DNA of 56,046 nucleotides from UBA3064 sp016868095. Lineage in GTDB: Bacteria > Pseudomonadota > Gammaproteobacteria > Burkholderiales > Burkholderiaceae_E. The stretch spans positions 1-56,046 of the forward strand of contig JBEDEM010000012.1 of the NCBI GenBank assembly GCA_041175665.1, written 5' to 3'. Position numbers and translations under genes: made by a program. A model generated the notes under the pieces. It ran no database searches. It was not told the origin of the DNA and saw only the letters and a program-made list of their open reading frames with translations. Below are positions 1 to 8,234 of this stretch, one piece after another; positions within the stretch are counted from its first letter, which is position 1; every line of letters begins with the position of its first letter.

Positions 1-108
1 TTGTCGAGGTTGAACCTTAGTGGTCGATTGTGTCATTTTAATGAAACAGGCATTGGTCCGCCGATCAAAGCTCTCGAAGTGAAGGTTTTGCGGGAAGGTT
101 TTCCATTG

Positions 109-142
109 TTGTCATATCGCTGTAATGACCCGTCGATAGATT
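109..142 (+). promoter_or_regulatory. Pho-box promoter of pstSCAB
   Basis: Two Pho-box units, TTGTCAT at 109-115 and CTGTAAT at 120-126, are separated by 4 bp, giving the 11-bp repeat expected for a PhoB dimer site. A -10-like hexamer TAGATT lies at 137-142, exactly 10 bp after the box, the geometry in which PhoB replaces the -35 element. The ATG of pstS is at 171. The sequence of the site is direct observation; PhoB binding is inferred from the known consensus. Confidence 0.8.
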
Positions 143-170
143 CGTGCTTCCCTCTTCAGGAGAACCGTCA

Positions 171-1173
171 ATGAATCTTTTTAAATCAGTTTCGAAATCC
201 ATCCGCACCGTGGCGGCTGGAATTGGCTTCGTGGCAGCATCTGCTGCAATGATTTCAAGCACTGCTCAAGCCGCAGACATTACCGGCGCTGGCGCAACCT
301 TCCCCTACCCGATTTTCGCAAAATGGGCCGAAGATTATAAAAAGGCGACCGGTGTTGGCCTTAACTATCAGTCAATCGGCTCATCGGGCGGTATTCGACA
401 GATTCGCGCCAAGACCGTGACATTTGGCGCATCTGACGCACCGCGGTCATTAACGTCGAAGGCTTCAAACCGGGCGAATTACGCGTCACGGGGCCAGTTC
501 TTGCTCAAATTTTTATGGGCGATATCAGTAACTGGAATGATGCAAAACTCCAAGAACTCAACCCGGGCAAGAAGCTCCCCAACCAAAGCATCACAGTGGT
601 GCATCGCGCTGATGGGTCAGGCACAACCTTCATATTTACCGATTACTTAACCGAAGTAAGTCCTGAGTGGAAAGCTTGGGCTGGAAAAGGTGCAGCTGTG
701 AAGTGGCCGGCACCAAGTTCAGTTGGTGGCAAAGGTAATGAAGGCGTGGCTGCCAATGTGGGCCGTGTCAAGGGTGCGATTGGCTATGTTGAATATGCTT
801 ATGCCAAAAAGAACAAAATCCCTCATTTGGCACTGCTTAATCGTGATGGCAAGTATGTCGAACCCGATGACGCAACTTTCGCAGCAGCAGCAGCCGGCGC
901 CGACTGGTTTAGCGTACCTGGCATGGGCATTTCGCTTGTGAACCAAAAAGGCGCGATGTCATGGCCCATCACAGGCGCTTCGTTTGCCCTAATGTACAAG
1001 CAACCTACAAGCAACCTACCGACAAGGCCGCATCGGCCGAAGCGCTCAAGTTTTTTGACTGGTCCTTTAAGAACGGCAAAAAGCAAGCCGCTGAACTCGA
1101 CTATGTTCCGCTCCCTGATGCACTCACCGATCAAATCCGCTCGAAGGTTTGGTCGCAAATTGCCAACAAGTAA
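171..1173 (+). pseudogene. pstS: pstS, periplasmic phosphate-binding protein, broken by two frameshifts
   Basis: PstS is the periplasmic phosphate receptor of the PstSCAB importer. Three frames together make the protein: residues from ATG 171 with a signal peptide ending near AQA-AD and the ADITGAGATFPYP start of the mature protein, up to FGASDAP (near 443); a second frame from VINVEGFKPGEL through MGDISNWND and the phosphate-binding stretch RADGSGTT to about 1000; a third frame from KQPTDKAASAE to the stop at 1173. The first break lacks about 23 residues normally found after GASDAP, so roughly 70 bp are gone (length 1 mod 3). The second break is an 11-bp perfect tandem duplication at 995-1016; removing one copy restores the frame. 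The promoter and the rest of the operon look intact, so this is either a recent lesion or an assembly error. Confidence 0.85.
995..1016 (+). repeat. 11-bp perfect tandem duplication inside pstS
   Basis: TACAAGCAACC occurs at 995-1005 and again at 1006-1016, followed by TACC. Deleting one copy gives a continuous reading frame MYKQPTDKAA, so the duplication is the direct cause of the second pstS frameshift. Confidence 0.9.
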
Positions 1174-1207
1174 CACGCAGGTCATACACGATCGATACGC
1201 TAATCGA

Positions 1208-2236
1208 ATGGACGTGTTTTCGAGTGACAACATGAGTTCACCGCGTACCGCCGATCAGCCAGCAAACCTGGGCCGGGGGCCTGCTGCAAGCATGGTTGCT
1301 ATTGCCAGGCGCCAACAAACCCAAGACTTCTGGTTTCACAAGCTCACCATGCTTTTTTCACTGGTGGTGCTCGTCTCACTCATCGGCATCATCGCTTCAC
1401 TGCTTCTGCAATCACTGCCAACGTTCCAGAAGTTCGGTCTGCCCTTTATCTGGCGTATCGAATGGGACATCATCAACGAAGAGTTTGGCGCGCTCATCTC
1501 CATTTTCGGAACACTGGCAAGCGCAACGATCGCGCTTTTAATCGCCGTACCACTTTCCTTCGGTATTGCCCTTTTTCTTACCGAGAATTGCCCGGTCTGG
1601 TTGAGGCGGCCACTTGGCACCGCGGTTGAGCTACTAGCCGCTGTGCCCTCGATTATTTACGGGATGTTTGGCTTATTTATTTTTGCACCGCTTTTTGCAG
1701 AATACGGTCAGCCGGCTCTGCAATCGACGCTCGGGCAAATGCCCTTGATCGGCCCCTTGTTTGGTGGCGCAATGAATGGTATCGGCATTCTTGCAGCCGG
1801 ACTCATTCTTGCCTTCATGATCCTGCCATTTATTGCTGCAGTGATGCGTGATGTTTTTGAGATCGTTCCACCGATTCTTCGTGAATCGGCTTACGGCATT
1901 GGATGCACGACTTGGGAAGTCGTCCGATATGTCGTGCTGCCCTATACGCAAAAGGGCGTGATTGGTGGCGTGATGCTTGGTCTCGGTCGCGCATTGGGTG
2001 AAACCATGGCGGTGACCTTCGTGATTGGCAACTCCCAAAGGCTTGTGCCATCGCTATTTGCACCAGGCTCATCGATTGCGTCGACCCTGGCCAATGAATT
2101 CGCCGAGGCAGGCGACTTTCACCTATCAGCACTTTTTGCGCTGGGTTTTCTACTTTTTATCATCACATTTGTCGTACTGGCGTTAGCGAAACTCCTTGTT
2201 GCGCGTAACGAAAAATCGAAAGGCGCCAAAACATGA
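1208..2236 (+). CDS. pstC: Phosphate ABC transporter permease PstC
   Basis: PstC is one of the two inner-membrane permease subunits of the high-affinity phosphate importer. The protein (342 aa from ATG 1208) has about six membrane segments, the first at FSLVVLVSLIGIIASLLL, and the permease coupling loop ALGETMAVTFVIGNS near the C-terminus, where the EAA-like ESAYGIGCTTWE helix is also visible. The stop overlaps the start of pstA by 4 bp. The frame stays open upstream into the broken pstS, so the start is uncertain: ATG 1208 or ATG 1232 (weak GAG 8 bp upstream) are the candidates; neither has a strong ribosome-binding site, which suggests translation was coupled to pstS, whose stop is 34 bp upstream. 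Confidence 0.9.
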   Translation: MDVFSSDNMSSPRTADQPANLGRGPAASMVAIARRQQTQDFWFHKLTMLFSLVVLVSLIGIIASLLLQSLPTFQKFGLPFIWRIEWDIINEEFGALISIFGTLASATIALLIAVPLSFGIALFLTENCPVWLRRPLGTAVELLAAVPSIIYGMFGLFIFAPLFAEYGQPALQSTLGQMPLIGPLFGGAMNGIGILAAGLILAFMILPFIAAVMRDVFEIVPPILRESAYGIGCTTWEVVRYVVLPYTQKGVIGGVMLGLGRALGETMAVTFVIGNSQRLVPSLFAPGSSIASTLANEFAEAGDFHLSALFALGFLLFIITFVVLALAKLLVARNEKSKGAKT

Positions 2237-3081
2237 ATACTGCGCTCTATCAACGCCGCAAACTTGCCAACACCATCGGCGTTGGCTTGTCGATGTTTGC
2301 CATGGCACTGGGCTTATTTGTCTTGTTATGGATTCTTTTTATTCTTTTCAAAAACGGTATTGCAGCACTTGATTGGGCAATGTTCACCCAGTCGACGCCA
2401 GCGCCGGGCTCAGAAGGCGGTGGTCTTGCCAACGCGATTGTGGGGAGCTTGATGATTGTTGGCTTTTCAACCTTGATAAGCACACCGGTTGGGATTTTCG
2501 CTGGGATTTATCTTGCCGAGTATGGCGATGAGAGCAAAACAGCAGCGGTCACACGATTTGTCACCGACATCATGCTTTCAGCACCTTCGATCATTCTTGG
2601 GCTTTTCATTTACGCAATTTTAGTAGCCCAGGTCAAACATTTTTCTGGTTGGGCAGGCAGTCTTGCGCTGTCTTTGATTGCGATTCCGGTTGTTGTGCGC
2701 ACCACTGAAAATATGTTGCGCTTGGTACCTGGCAGTTTGCGCGAAGCCGCATTCGCATTGGGTGCACCACGCTGGAAAGTTGCAACCATGGTTACCTTGC
2801 GTGCGGCCCAAGCCGGCGTCGTCACAGGCGTTCTTCTGGCGCTTGCACGCATCAGTGGCGAGACAGCTCCTTTGTTGTTTACCGCGCTGAATAATCAATT
2901 TTTCAGTACGGATATGAATAAGCCGATGTCCAACCTGCCGGTTGTGATTTTCCAGTTTGCGATGAGTCCTTACGACAACTGGGTCCGCCTGGCCTGGGGT
3001 GGTGCCTTGCTGATTACGCTTACCGTGCTGGTACTAAATATTGTAGCGCGGGTCGTCTTCCGCGAAAAAGTAAGTTCTTAA
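2233..3081 (+). CDS. pstA: Phosphate ABC transporter permease PstA
   Basis: Second membrane subunit of PstSCAB, 282 aa. Six hydrophobic segments are visible, beginning with VGLSMFAMALGLFVLLWIL, followed by the periplasmic stretch around TQSTPAPGSEGGGLANAIVGS that is typical of PstA, the helix LREAAFALGAPRWK that docks on the ATPase, and the ARISGETAPLLFTA segment. The ATG at 2233 sits inside the last codons of pstC (ATGA-type overlap), so the two subunits are translationally coupled. pstB follows after 26 bp. Length and motifs are normal for the family. Confidence 0.95.
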   Translation: MNTALYQRRKLANTIGVGLSMFAMALGLFVLLWILFILFKNGIAALDWAMFTQSTPAPGSEGGGLANAIVGSLMIVGFSTLISTPVGIFAGIYLAEYGDESKTAAVTRFVTDIMLSAPSIILGLFIYAILVAQVKHFSGWAGSLALSLIAIPVVVRTTENMLRLVPGSLREAAFALGAPRWKVATMVTLRAAQAGVVTGVLLALARISGETAPLLFTALNNQFFSTDMNKPMSNLPVVIFQFAMSPYDNWVRLAWGGALLITLTVLVLNIVARVVFREKVSS

Positions 3082-3107
3082 TGGCCCTTTGATTCGAGGA
3101 TGATCCA

Positions 3108-3902
3108 ATGAACCAAGCAACGCAGTCGCAAGGCAAATCGAAAAACGCCATTGAGGTAAGAAACCTGAATTTTTACTATGGTGGTTTTCAGGGCCTTAGA
3201 AGCGTCAGTCTTGACATTGCCGAGGGCAAGGTAACAGCCTTCATTGGCCCTTCGGGCTGCGGCAAATCAACACTGCTTCGCACCTTTAATCGGATGTATT
3301 CGCTCTACCCCGGACAGCGAGCCGAGGGCGAAATCAACTTGTACGGGCAAAATATTCTTGATGCCAAACAAGACTTGAACCTTTTGCGTGCTCAGGTGGG
3401 TATGGTCTTTCAAAAGCCAACACCTTTTCCGATGTCGATCTATGACAACATCGCATTCGGTGTGAAACTTTATGAAAGCTTATCTAAAAGCGACATGGAT
3501 GCTCGTGTGGAGTGGTCGCTGAAAAAAGCAGCACTTTGGGATGAGGTCAAGACCAAACTCAATCAAAGCGGTTTATCGCTTTCGGGTGGTCAACAACAGC
3601 GCCTCTGTATTGCGCGAACGGTTGCGACGGTTGCGGTAAAGCCCAAAGTGATTTTGCTCGATGAGCCGACTTCTGCGCTTGATCCCATCTCAACCGCTAA
3701 GGTCGAGGAGTTGGTGCATGAACTGAAGTCCGATTACACGGTTGCGATCGTGACGCACAACATGCAACAAGCGGCCCGGGTGTCAGATTTCACAGCGTTT
3801 ATGTATGTGGGCGAGCTTGTCGAATTCAGTGCGACCAAACAAATGTTTATCAAACCAAATAAAAAGCAAACCGAGGACTACATCACCGGACGCTTTGGCT
3901 GA
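3108..3902 (+). CDS. pstB: Phosphate ABC transporter ATP-binding protein PstB
   Basis: Cytoplasmic ATPase driving phosphate import, 264 aa. Walker A is GPSGCGKST, the signature is LSGGQQQRLCIAR, and Walker B is VILLDEPTSALDP, followed by the switch His in VTHNMQQA. Directly after the signature the protein reads RTVATVAVKPK: the extra TVA comes from a perfect 9-bp tandem duplication at 3618-3635, in frame, lengthening the loop between signature and Walker B by three residues. The start has gaggatg-like Shine-Dalgarno sequence a few bases upstream. No phoU follows; the next gene is convergent with a 35-bp gap. Confidence 0.95.
   Translation: MNQATQSQGKSKNAIEVRNLNFYYGGFQGLRSVSLDIAEGKVTAFIGPSGCGKSTLLRTFNRMYSLYPGQRAEGEINLYGQNILDAKQDLNLLRAQVGMVFQKPTPFPMSIYDNIAFGVKLYESLSKSDMDARVEWSLKKAALWDEVKTKLNQSGLSLSGGQQQRLCIARTVATVAVKPKVILLDEPTSALDPISTAKVEELVHELKSDYTVAIVTHNMQQAARVSDFTAFMYVGELVEFSATKQMFIKPNKKQTEDYITGRFG
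3618..3635 (+). repeat. 9-bp perfect tandem duplication inside pstB
   Basis: ACGGTTGCG at 3618-3626 is repeated at 3627-3635. It adds three residues (T-V-A) between the ABC signature and Walker B without shifting the frame. Confidence 0.85.
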
Positions 3903-3937
3903 CTCGAATTCCAGCGTTCTTTTTTCAGACTTTTTAC

Positions 3938-4801
3938 TTAATTTGAACTTTTTGCGTTTGGAAAAAATAAAGGTTCGCCTGCGATTCGATAACTTGCAAT
4001 AGCAGCCTGACCTTGGCTTGAGATAAGCCATCGCACAAGCTTATCTGCTGCGTCAGCCTTAACATGCGGGTGCTTTTTTGCACTCACCGCCATCACACCG
4101 TAGGGATTGAAGAGTCGTTGATCTCCTTCTACGACGATTGACAAGTCAGCGCGATTCTTAAAGCTCAGCCAGGTACCACGGTCGGTGAGCACATAACTGC
4201 CCGAGGCGGCAGCAATGTTGAGCGCCTGTCCCATCCCACAGCCACAAGCCTTATAGCCAGCAAAGTTCGCTGGCTCGATACCTGCGAGCTTCCAAAACCT
4301 TAGCTCAGCGGCGTGGGTACCACTGCGATCGCCGCGTGAGGTGAACAGTGCTTGTGCGTTTGCGATTTGCTTGAGGCCCGCAACAATATCTCGACCCCTG
4401 ACCCGAGCAGGGTCGGCGGCAGGACCTATCAACACAAAGTCGTTGTACATCACATCATGACGGCGTTCGGCAAAACCCTCAGCAACGAAGCGATCTTCGG
4501 CCGCCCGGTCATGGACAAAGACCACATCAGCATCGCCGCGCCTTGCCACATCCAGGGCCTGCCCAGTGCCAAGTGCAACCACTTTCACTGTGATACCGCT
4601 CACCTCACCGAACTTCGGCAGCAAGTGGGCAAAAAGCCCCGATTGCTCAGTCGATGTCGTCGACGACATGACAATCGTCTCGGCGCGAACCGGCCCTATG
4701 AAAAAAAGCGCGCTGAGAAGGCCCAGCCAAAAGCTTGGCTTTAGGCGCCTTTGCAATCCGCGCTGGTTCTTGAATGCGATGAAGCAATCAAGCATGCTCA
4801 T
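3938..4801 (-). CDS. TupA-like tungstate/oxyanion-binding periplasmic protein, orphan
   Basis: A 287-aa periplasmic binding protein with signal peptide ending near GPVRA-ET. The mature start IVMSSTTSTEQSGL, the GTGQALDVARRGDADVVFVHD stretch and SRGDRSGTHAAELRFW are characteristic of the TupA family, which binds tungstate (or related oxyanions) and hands it to TupBC. The matching permease and ATPase are not next to it, so it is an orphan binding protein here, convergent with pstB. It may use a TupBC encoded elsewhere. ATG at 4801 was taken; an internal ATG six bases downstream is also possible. Family assignment is fairly sure; substrate is inferred. Confidence 0.8.
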   Translation of the reverse strand: MSMLDCFIAFKNQRGLQRRLKPSFWLGLLSALFFIGPVRAETIVMSSTTSTEQSGLFAHLLPKFGEVSGITVKVVALGTGQALDVARRGDADVVFVHDRAAEDRFVAEGFAERRHDVMYNDFVLIGPAADPARVRGRDIVAGLKQIANAQALFTSRGDRSGTHAAELRFWKLAGIEPANFAGYKACGCGMGQALNIAAASGSYVLTDRGTWLSFKNRADLSIVVEGDQRLFNPYGVMAVSAKKHPHVKADAADKLVRWLISSQGQAAIASYRIAGEPLFFPNAKSSN

Positions 4802-5026
4802 GACTTGGTCTCGATGAATAGGGATCGTTGATGCAGTCTATAGCAATAAGAGGCCTTAAAGCCCGTGGCCCGGGCCTTTGCGGGTACCAGGCCTCGCCGC
4901 TCTAAACTGCGCCCTCCAAAAGGCCGTATTCCTTGGTGTGGAGAGCGACAAATCGCGGCTCCAGAGCAGTACCAAGGACCTTCAGTTTAGGACTCAGTTT
5001 CACTCTTGTGGCAATAGGCGGTTGAC

Positions 5027-5410
5027 ATGAACTATACGTCTTCCAATATTTTTTCGGCAGCCGAATCGGCAAAACGCATCGCACCTGATGTTGCAGCACA
5101 AGCTGCATCAAAGGCCGCTTCCAAGCTAACCCAATCGCCACTGGTTGCCCAACTCACCGTTCGCGCTATTGAAACTGCCTTAGAAAAGACCCATGTTGCC
5201 CTCCCGGGTAGCAACGATAGGGCAGCGATTTTAGAGTTGCGCAACGAGGGGGTGATTGAAGCAAAGGCTGCGGTCGACGTTAAGGCGCTCAGCAGTGAAC
5301 GAGGTACGGCCGCCAATCAGCAGGCGCTCGATCAACTTAAGGACCGTATCGCAGCCGGCAGTTTTTCAATCGACTACCGCTCGCTAGCTTCGAGTTTAAT
5401 CAAACACTAA
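5027..5410 (+). CDS. Small FlgM-like (anti-sigma-28-like) protein
   Basis: A 127-aa soluble protein with no signal peptide or membrane segment. The C-terminal third, roughly residues 99-127 (LDQLKDRIAAGSFSIDYRSL then ASSLIKH), matches the pattern of the FlgM C-terminal domain, in which a short helix, the I-x-x-G-x-[FY]-x-[ID]-D core and a final A-x-x-L-[IL] helix contact the flagellar sigma factor. The N-terminal half is Ala-rich and unremarkable. FlgM is normally next to flgN or flgA; here no flagellar gene is near, and the neighbours are a tungstate-binding protein and a GNAT. It could be a FlgM paralogue or an unrelated protein with a similar end. The ATG at 5027 has only a poor ribosome-binding site. 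Confidence 0.5.
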   Translation: MNYTSSNIFSAAESAKRIAPDVAAQAASKAASKLTQSPLVAQLTVRAIETALEKTHVALPGSNDRAAILELRNEGVIEAKAAVDVKALSSERGTAANQQALDQLKDRIAAGSFSIDYRSLASSLIKH

Positions 5411-5417
5411 GCCCATC

Positions 5418-5437
5418 CACCCGCCCTCGTGCGGGTG
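5418..5437 (+). terminator. Hairpin after the FlgM-like gene
   Basis: CACCCGC at 5418-5424 pairs with GCGGGTG at 5431-5437 around a 6-nt loop, between two convergent genes. There is no U-run on either strand, so it is a hairpin that may help end transcription rather than a standard intrinsic terminator. Confidence 0.4.
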
Positions 5438-5449
5438 ATACACAAGCCA

Positions 5450-6121
5450 TCAAAGAGATAGCAAACCAGCCCTTAGTTGGGTTCTTTGGTGGCCGTTACC
5501 GTCGAAATTCTCAGGGCTAAGCCAACGTTCGAAATGTTGTTTGATTCGTGGCCACTCATGATCGAGCATGGCATACCACGCGGTATCTCTGCTCAAACCC
5601 TTAACGATCATGTGCTGCCTGAAAACACCCTCAAAGCGAAAACCAAAGCGCAGCGCAGCGCGTCTTGATGGCGCATTAAGCGCATTGCACTTCCACTCAA
5701 AACGCCGATAGCCCAAGGTCTCAAATACATAACGAGCGTGCAAATATAAAGCCTCGGTCGCCATTGGGGTGCGCGCCATGTCTGGACCCCACAAGATGTT
5801 TCCGATCTCGATCACGCCATGATCTGGGGTGATTCGCATCAGCGATTGTCGTCCTAAGCAGCGCCCGTCTTCTTTACGAATCACTGCGACATACATCGGA
5901 TCCTTGCTCGCACAGGCCTTGACCATGAATTGCTCGAAGCTTTCTGGCGTGGGGACTTGCTCAAATAGGTAACGAAATCGGTCCTCGGCGCCCTTTGCCG
6001 TGCTCAAAGCATAAAGATCATCGCGATGACTTGCCGAGAGCGGGACAAGTGCGACCTCGCTGCCGGTTAAGGAAATCGCAAGCGGTGCTTCATAGCTGCT
6101 GCGAATGGGCAAATGGTTCAT
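5450..6121 (-). CDS. GNAT-family N-acetyltransferase (RimJ/RimL-like)
   Basis: A 223-aa cytoplasmic acetyltransferase of the Acetyltransf_3 type. The acetyl-CoA-binding region is the stretch from VIEIGNILWGPDMARTPMATEAL through YRRFEWKCNALNAPSRRAALRFGF, where NAPSRRAALRFGF is the usual RimL/RimJ ending of the fold; the C-terminal GVFRQHMIVKGLSRDT is also typical. The substrate cannot be told from sequence. Its ATG lies 32 bp inside the end of the upstream glycosyltransferase gene, with AGGG about 6 bp before it, so it is co-transcribed with that gene and would share its putative Pho-box promoter. Confidence 0.85.
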   Translation of the reverse strand: MNHLPIRSSYEAPLAISLTGSEVALVPLSASHRDDLYALSTAKGAEDRFRYLFEQVPTPESFEQFMVKACASKDPMYVAVIRKEDGRCLGRQSLMRITPDHGVIEIGNILWGPDMARTPMATEALYLHARYVFETLGYRRFEWKCNALNAPSRRAALRFGFRFEGVFRQHMIVKGLSRDTAWYAMLDHEWPRIKQHFERWLSPENFDGNGHQRTQLRAGLLSL

Positions 6122-7304
6122 GGTGATCCCTGGCCTTCAAGGTAGGAAAAGCAAGAGCATACCAATGTGAAAGCATAAGATTTCGCACACTGCTCCAAGA
6201 CTGCGTGCTTGCCTTCACCAAAGCCCTCTCACCCATCTGCTGCCAGAGCCCCTTTGGCTCATGTGACCATTGGCGTAGTGCAGATTGAAGCGCCCCATGA
6301 AACGCACTCGCACTAAAGTCGCCAAGAATCCATCCATGGACTTGATCCTGTAGTAGAGCTGCGCTCGCTCCCTGGCGATATGCGATAACTGGCAAAGCGC
6401 TTGCCATCGCTTCCAAAACCACATTCCCAAAGGTTTCGCTTTGACTTGGAAAGCAAAACAAGTCCGCACTAGCGTAGTGACGCGAAAGGTCGAGTCCAGT
6501 CTTCATGCCTACGAACAAGGCCTCGGGAAAATCACGCTCTAAGCTGGAACGGATGGGACCGTCACCAACCATGACCAATCGTGCAAGGCTTCCCGCCTGC
6601 CTTGCCGCCCGATAGGCTTGAAGTAAAACCACCAAATTTTTCTCCGCCGCCATGCGGGAAACGCACATCAGGATTGCTGGCTTTTGCCTGCCCTCTTGTT
6701 GCGCCCGCGAGCCAAGCCAACTTGCTCGCAAAGCCTCATCGCGATGGCCCGGGCCAAATAGGCTTAAATCAACGCCTCGAGGTACTACTGTTAAGCGATC
6801 AAAACCCTGAGCTTTGAGCTGTCTGGCGAGCATCTCAGTAGGTACGAAATTGAGATCGCAACGATTATGAAAATACCGCAGGTAACGACTTGCCACGGGC
6901 TCTAACCAGGCAAGCTTGTAGTGATCAACATATTGTTCAAAATGCGTTCTAAAATCCGAACACACTGGAATCTTCATCGAGCGAGCCACCTGAAGTGCAC
7001 TCAAACCCAGAGGCCCTTCGGTCGCTATATGAACCAGATCGGGCCTGAACAAGAGCCAGGCTCTCCTTAGAGCTAACCACGCGGGCAACCCACCTCGCAA
7101 GGCTGAGTACCCAGGAATAGGAAAACCTGCTACCCGCATTTCGTGGGTCATGGGTGCATCAAGATCGTGGCGATTCACACGCACGAGATGCAAATCGCAC
7201 ATGCGATCAAGGCCCTCAAGCAACTTGGCAAGACTCAGTGACACGCCATTGACTTCTGGCGGATAGGTTTCTGTCACAACTGCAAGCCTTAATCGTCTGT
7301 CCAT
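6090..7304 (-). CDS. GT4-family glycosyltransferase, probable diacylglycerol glycosyltransferase
   Basis: A 404-aa GT-B retaining glycosyltransferase. The N-terminal acceptor domain opens with RLAVVTETYPPEVNGVS, as in MgtA/SqdX-type enzymes; the donor domain carries SRMAAEKNL, VMVGDGP and the E-x7-E motif in SQSETFGNVVLEAMASALP. MgtA/SqdX/Agt-type proteins put a sugar on diacylglycerol to make glycolipids that replace phospholipids under phosphate limitation. The nearby plcP gene would supply the diacylglycerol. A Pho-box-like site lies about 110 bp upstream. Alternative roles in mannan or exopolysaccharide synthesis cannot be excluded. The GNAT gene overlaps its end. Confidence 0.8.
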   Translation of the reverse strand: MDRRLRLAVVTETYPPEVNGVSLSLAKLLEGLDRMCDLHLVRVNRHDLDAPMTHEMRVAGFPIPGYSALRGGLPAWLALRRAWLLFRPDLVHIATEGPLGLSALQVARSMKIPVCSDFRTHFEQYVDHYKLAWLEPVASRYLRYFHNRCDLNFVPTEMLARQLKAQGFDRLTVVPRGVDLSLFGPGHRDEALRASWLGSRAQQEGRQKPAILMCVSRMAAEKNLVVLLQAYRAARQAGSLARLVMVGDGPIRSSLERDFPEALFVGMKTGLDLSRHYASADLFCFPSQSETFGNVVLEAMASALPVIAYRQGASAALLQDQVHGWILGDFSASAFHGALQSALRQWSHEPKGLWQQMGERALVKASTQSWSSVRNLMLSHWYALAFPTLKARDHHEPFAHSQQL

Positions 7305-7415
7305 CTTGAGTCCTCATGCTGGTCGACACAACATCTAAGGATTAAAGCGCTATAACCATTAAGAAAGACAACTCGCCCATTCAGATAACTAACCTCTCTA
7401 GCTTTGCAGAGAAAG

Positions 7416-7433
7416 ATCACAATGTCATGACGA
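7416..7433 (-). promoter_or_regulatory. Pho-box-like site upstream of the GT4 gene
   Basis: On the minus strand the site reads TCGTCAT, then gaca, then TTGTGAT, i.e. two 7-bp units 11 bp apart, each matching the CTGTCAT consensus at five of seven positions. It faces the glycosyltransferase gene starting at 7304. No convincing -10 is seen at the ideal distance. The rest of the 317-bp gap 7305-7621 holds only this site and the plus-strand box at 7525. Confidence 0.5.
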
Positions 7434-7524
7434 CCTTGATTTGTGGCAAGTAGCGGCCAGCAGCAGGTGATAACAAGGGATCACAGCGCTATGTGACGCG
7501 AATATGTCTTTGGATGACACGAAA

Positions 7525-7564
7525 TTGTCATTGACTTGCAAAGAACAAGTCATCTAACTGTCAA
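7525..7564 (+). promoter_or_regulatory. Four-unit Pho box upstream of the Mpo1-like gene
   Basis: Units start every 11 bp: TTGTCAT at 7525, TTGCAAA at 7536, AAGTCAT at 7547 and CTGTCAA at 7558. Three of the four match the Pho-unit consensus well. The site ends 57 bp before the ATG at 7622, which is preceded by the strong ribosome-binding site GGAGG at about 7610. Confidence 0.7.
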
Positions 7565-7621
7565 CAAGATTTCACCGATCAAGTGCAAAGTCCTGTGCAG
7601 AATACTTTTGGAGGATAAAGG

Positions 7622-8224
7622 ATGGCGAACCAGAGTTTTGGCGAGATGCTCAAAGAGCAGCGTTGGGATGATCACCGTTATTATCACCATAGCCTCATCA
7701 ATCAATCCCTGCACTTGGTGAGTGCGTGTAGCTTTCTAGTTGCTTATATCTATCTGCTCATCGATCCGGTCGTATCGGCCTTAATCGCATGGCTCATATC
7801 GATGACAAGTCGTCAGGCGGGTCACTTCTTTTTTGAACCAAAAGGCTATGACTATGTTAATGACGCAAGCCACGAATACAAAGAAGCGATCAAAGTAGGT
7901 TATAACATCCGAAGAAAAGTGGTTCTCATGGCGATCTGGGCTTTTGCCCCGATCGTTCTATGGTTTGAACCAAGCCTTTTTGGCATGATAGAACCTGCCG
8001 TTGGCTTCAAAGAATGGGTGAGAGACGTCGGTCAGTTCTGGTTTATGCTCGGGATAGGCGGACTCGGCTTCCGAGTCATTCAACTCGGCTTAAGAGATGG
8101 TTGGAAGACAGGCTTTGTATGGGCTACAAAAATCATTACTGACCCATTTCATGACATCAAGCTCTACCATCGCGCACCCATCGAATTGGTACGCCGAGGC
8201 ATTGAGCAACGAAGAAAAGTTTAA
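7622..8224 (+). CDS. Mpo1/DUF962-like multi-pass membrane protein
   Basis: A 200-aa integral membrane protein with about four hydrophobic segments (around residues 33-62, 98-115 and 135-155). Near the N-terminus it has HHSLINQSLH, and after the second hydrophobic stretch RQAGHFFFEPKG: the H-x4-N-x3-H and G-H-x3-E pattern resembles the Mpo1/DUF962 family, whose yeast member is an iron-dependent dioxygenase acting on 2-hydroxy fatty acids. In this setting it might oxidise or hydroxylate an acyl chain of a phosphorus-free lipid. It stands alone, driven by a four-unit Pho box and a GGAGG ribosome-binding site. Family assignment is moderate, function is inference. Confidence 0.55.
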   Translation: MANQSFGEMLKEQRWDDHRYYHHSLINQSLHLVSACSFLVAYIYLLIDPVVSALIAWLISMTSRQAGHFFFEPKGYDYVNDASHEYKEAIKVGYNIRRKVVLMAIWAFAPIVLWFEPSLFGMIEPAVGFKEWVRDVGQFWFMLGIGGLGFRVIQLGLRDGWKTGFVWATKIITDPFHDIKLYHRAPIELVRRGIEQRRKV

Positions 8225-8234
8225 TTTGACGCTT

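Noticed and set aside
515..1207. A long open frame joining the second part of pstS directly to pstC, looking like a PstS-PstC fusion protein.
   Set aside because: The frame leaves the PstS sequence after the 11-bp duplication and the part between about 1010 and 1207 has no PstS- or PstC-like residues, while a different frame continues PstS to a proper stop at 1173. The join is a by-product of the frameshift.
4851..4895. GC-rich inverted repeats around gcccgtggcccgggc and two aggcct palindromes between tupA and the FlgM-like gene.
   Set aside because: The stem is short with a mismatch, no T-run follows on either strand, and no gene ends there; too weak to call a terminator or an RNA.
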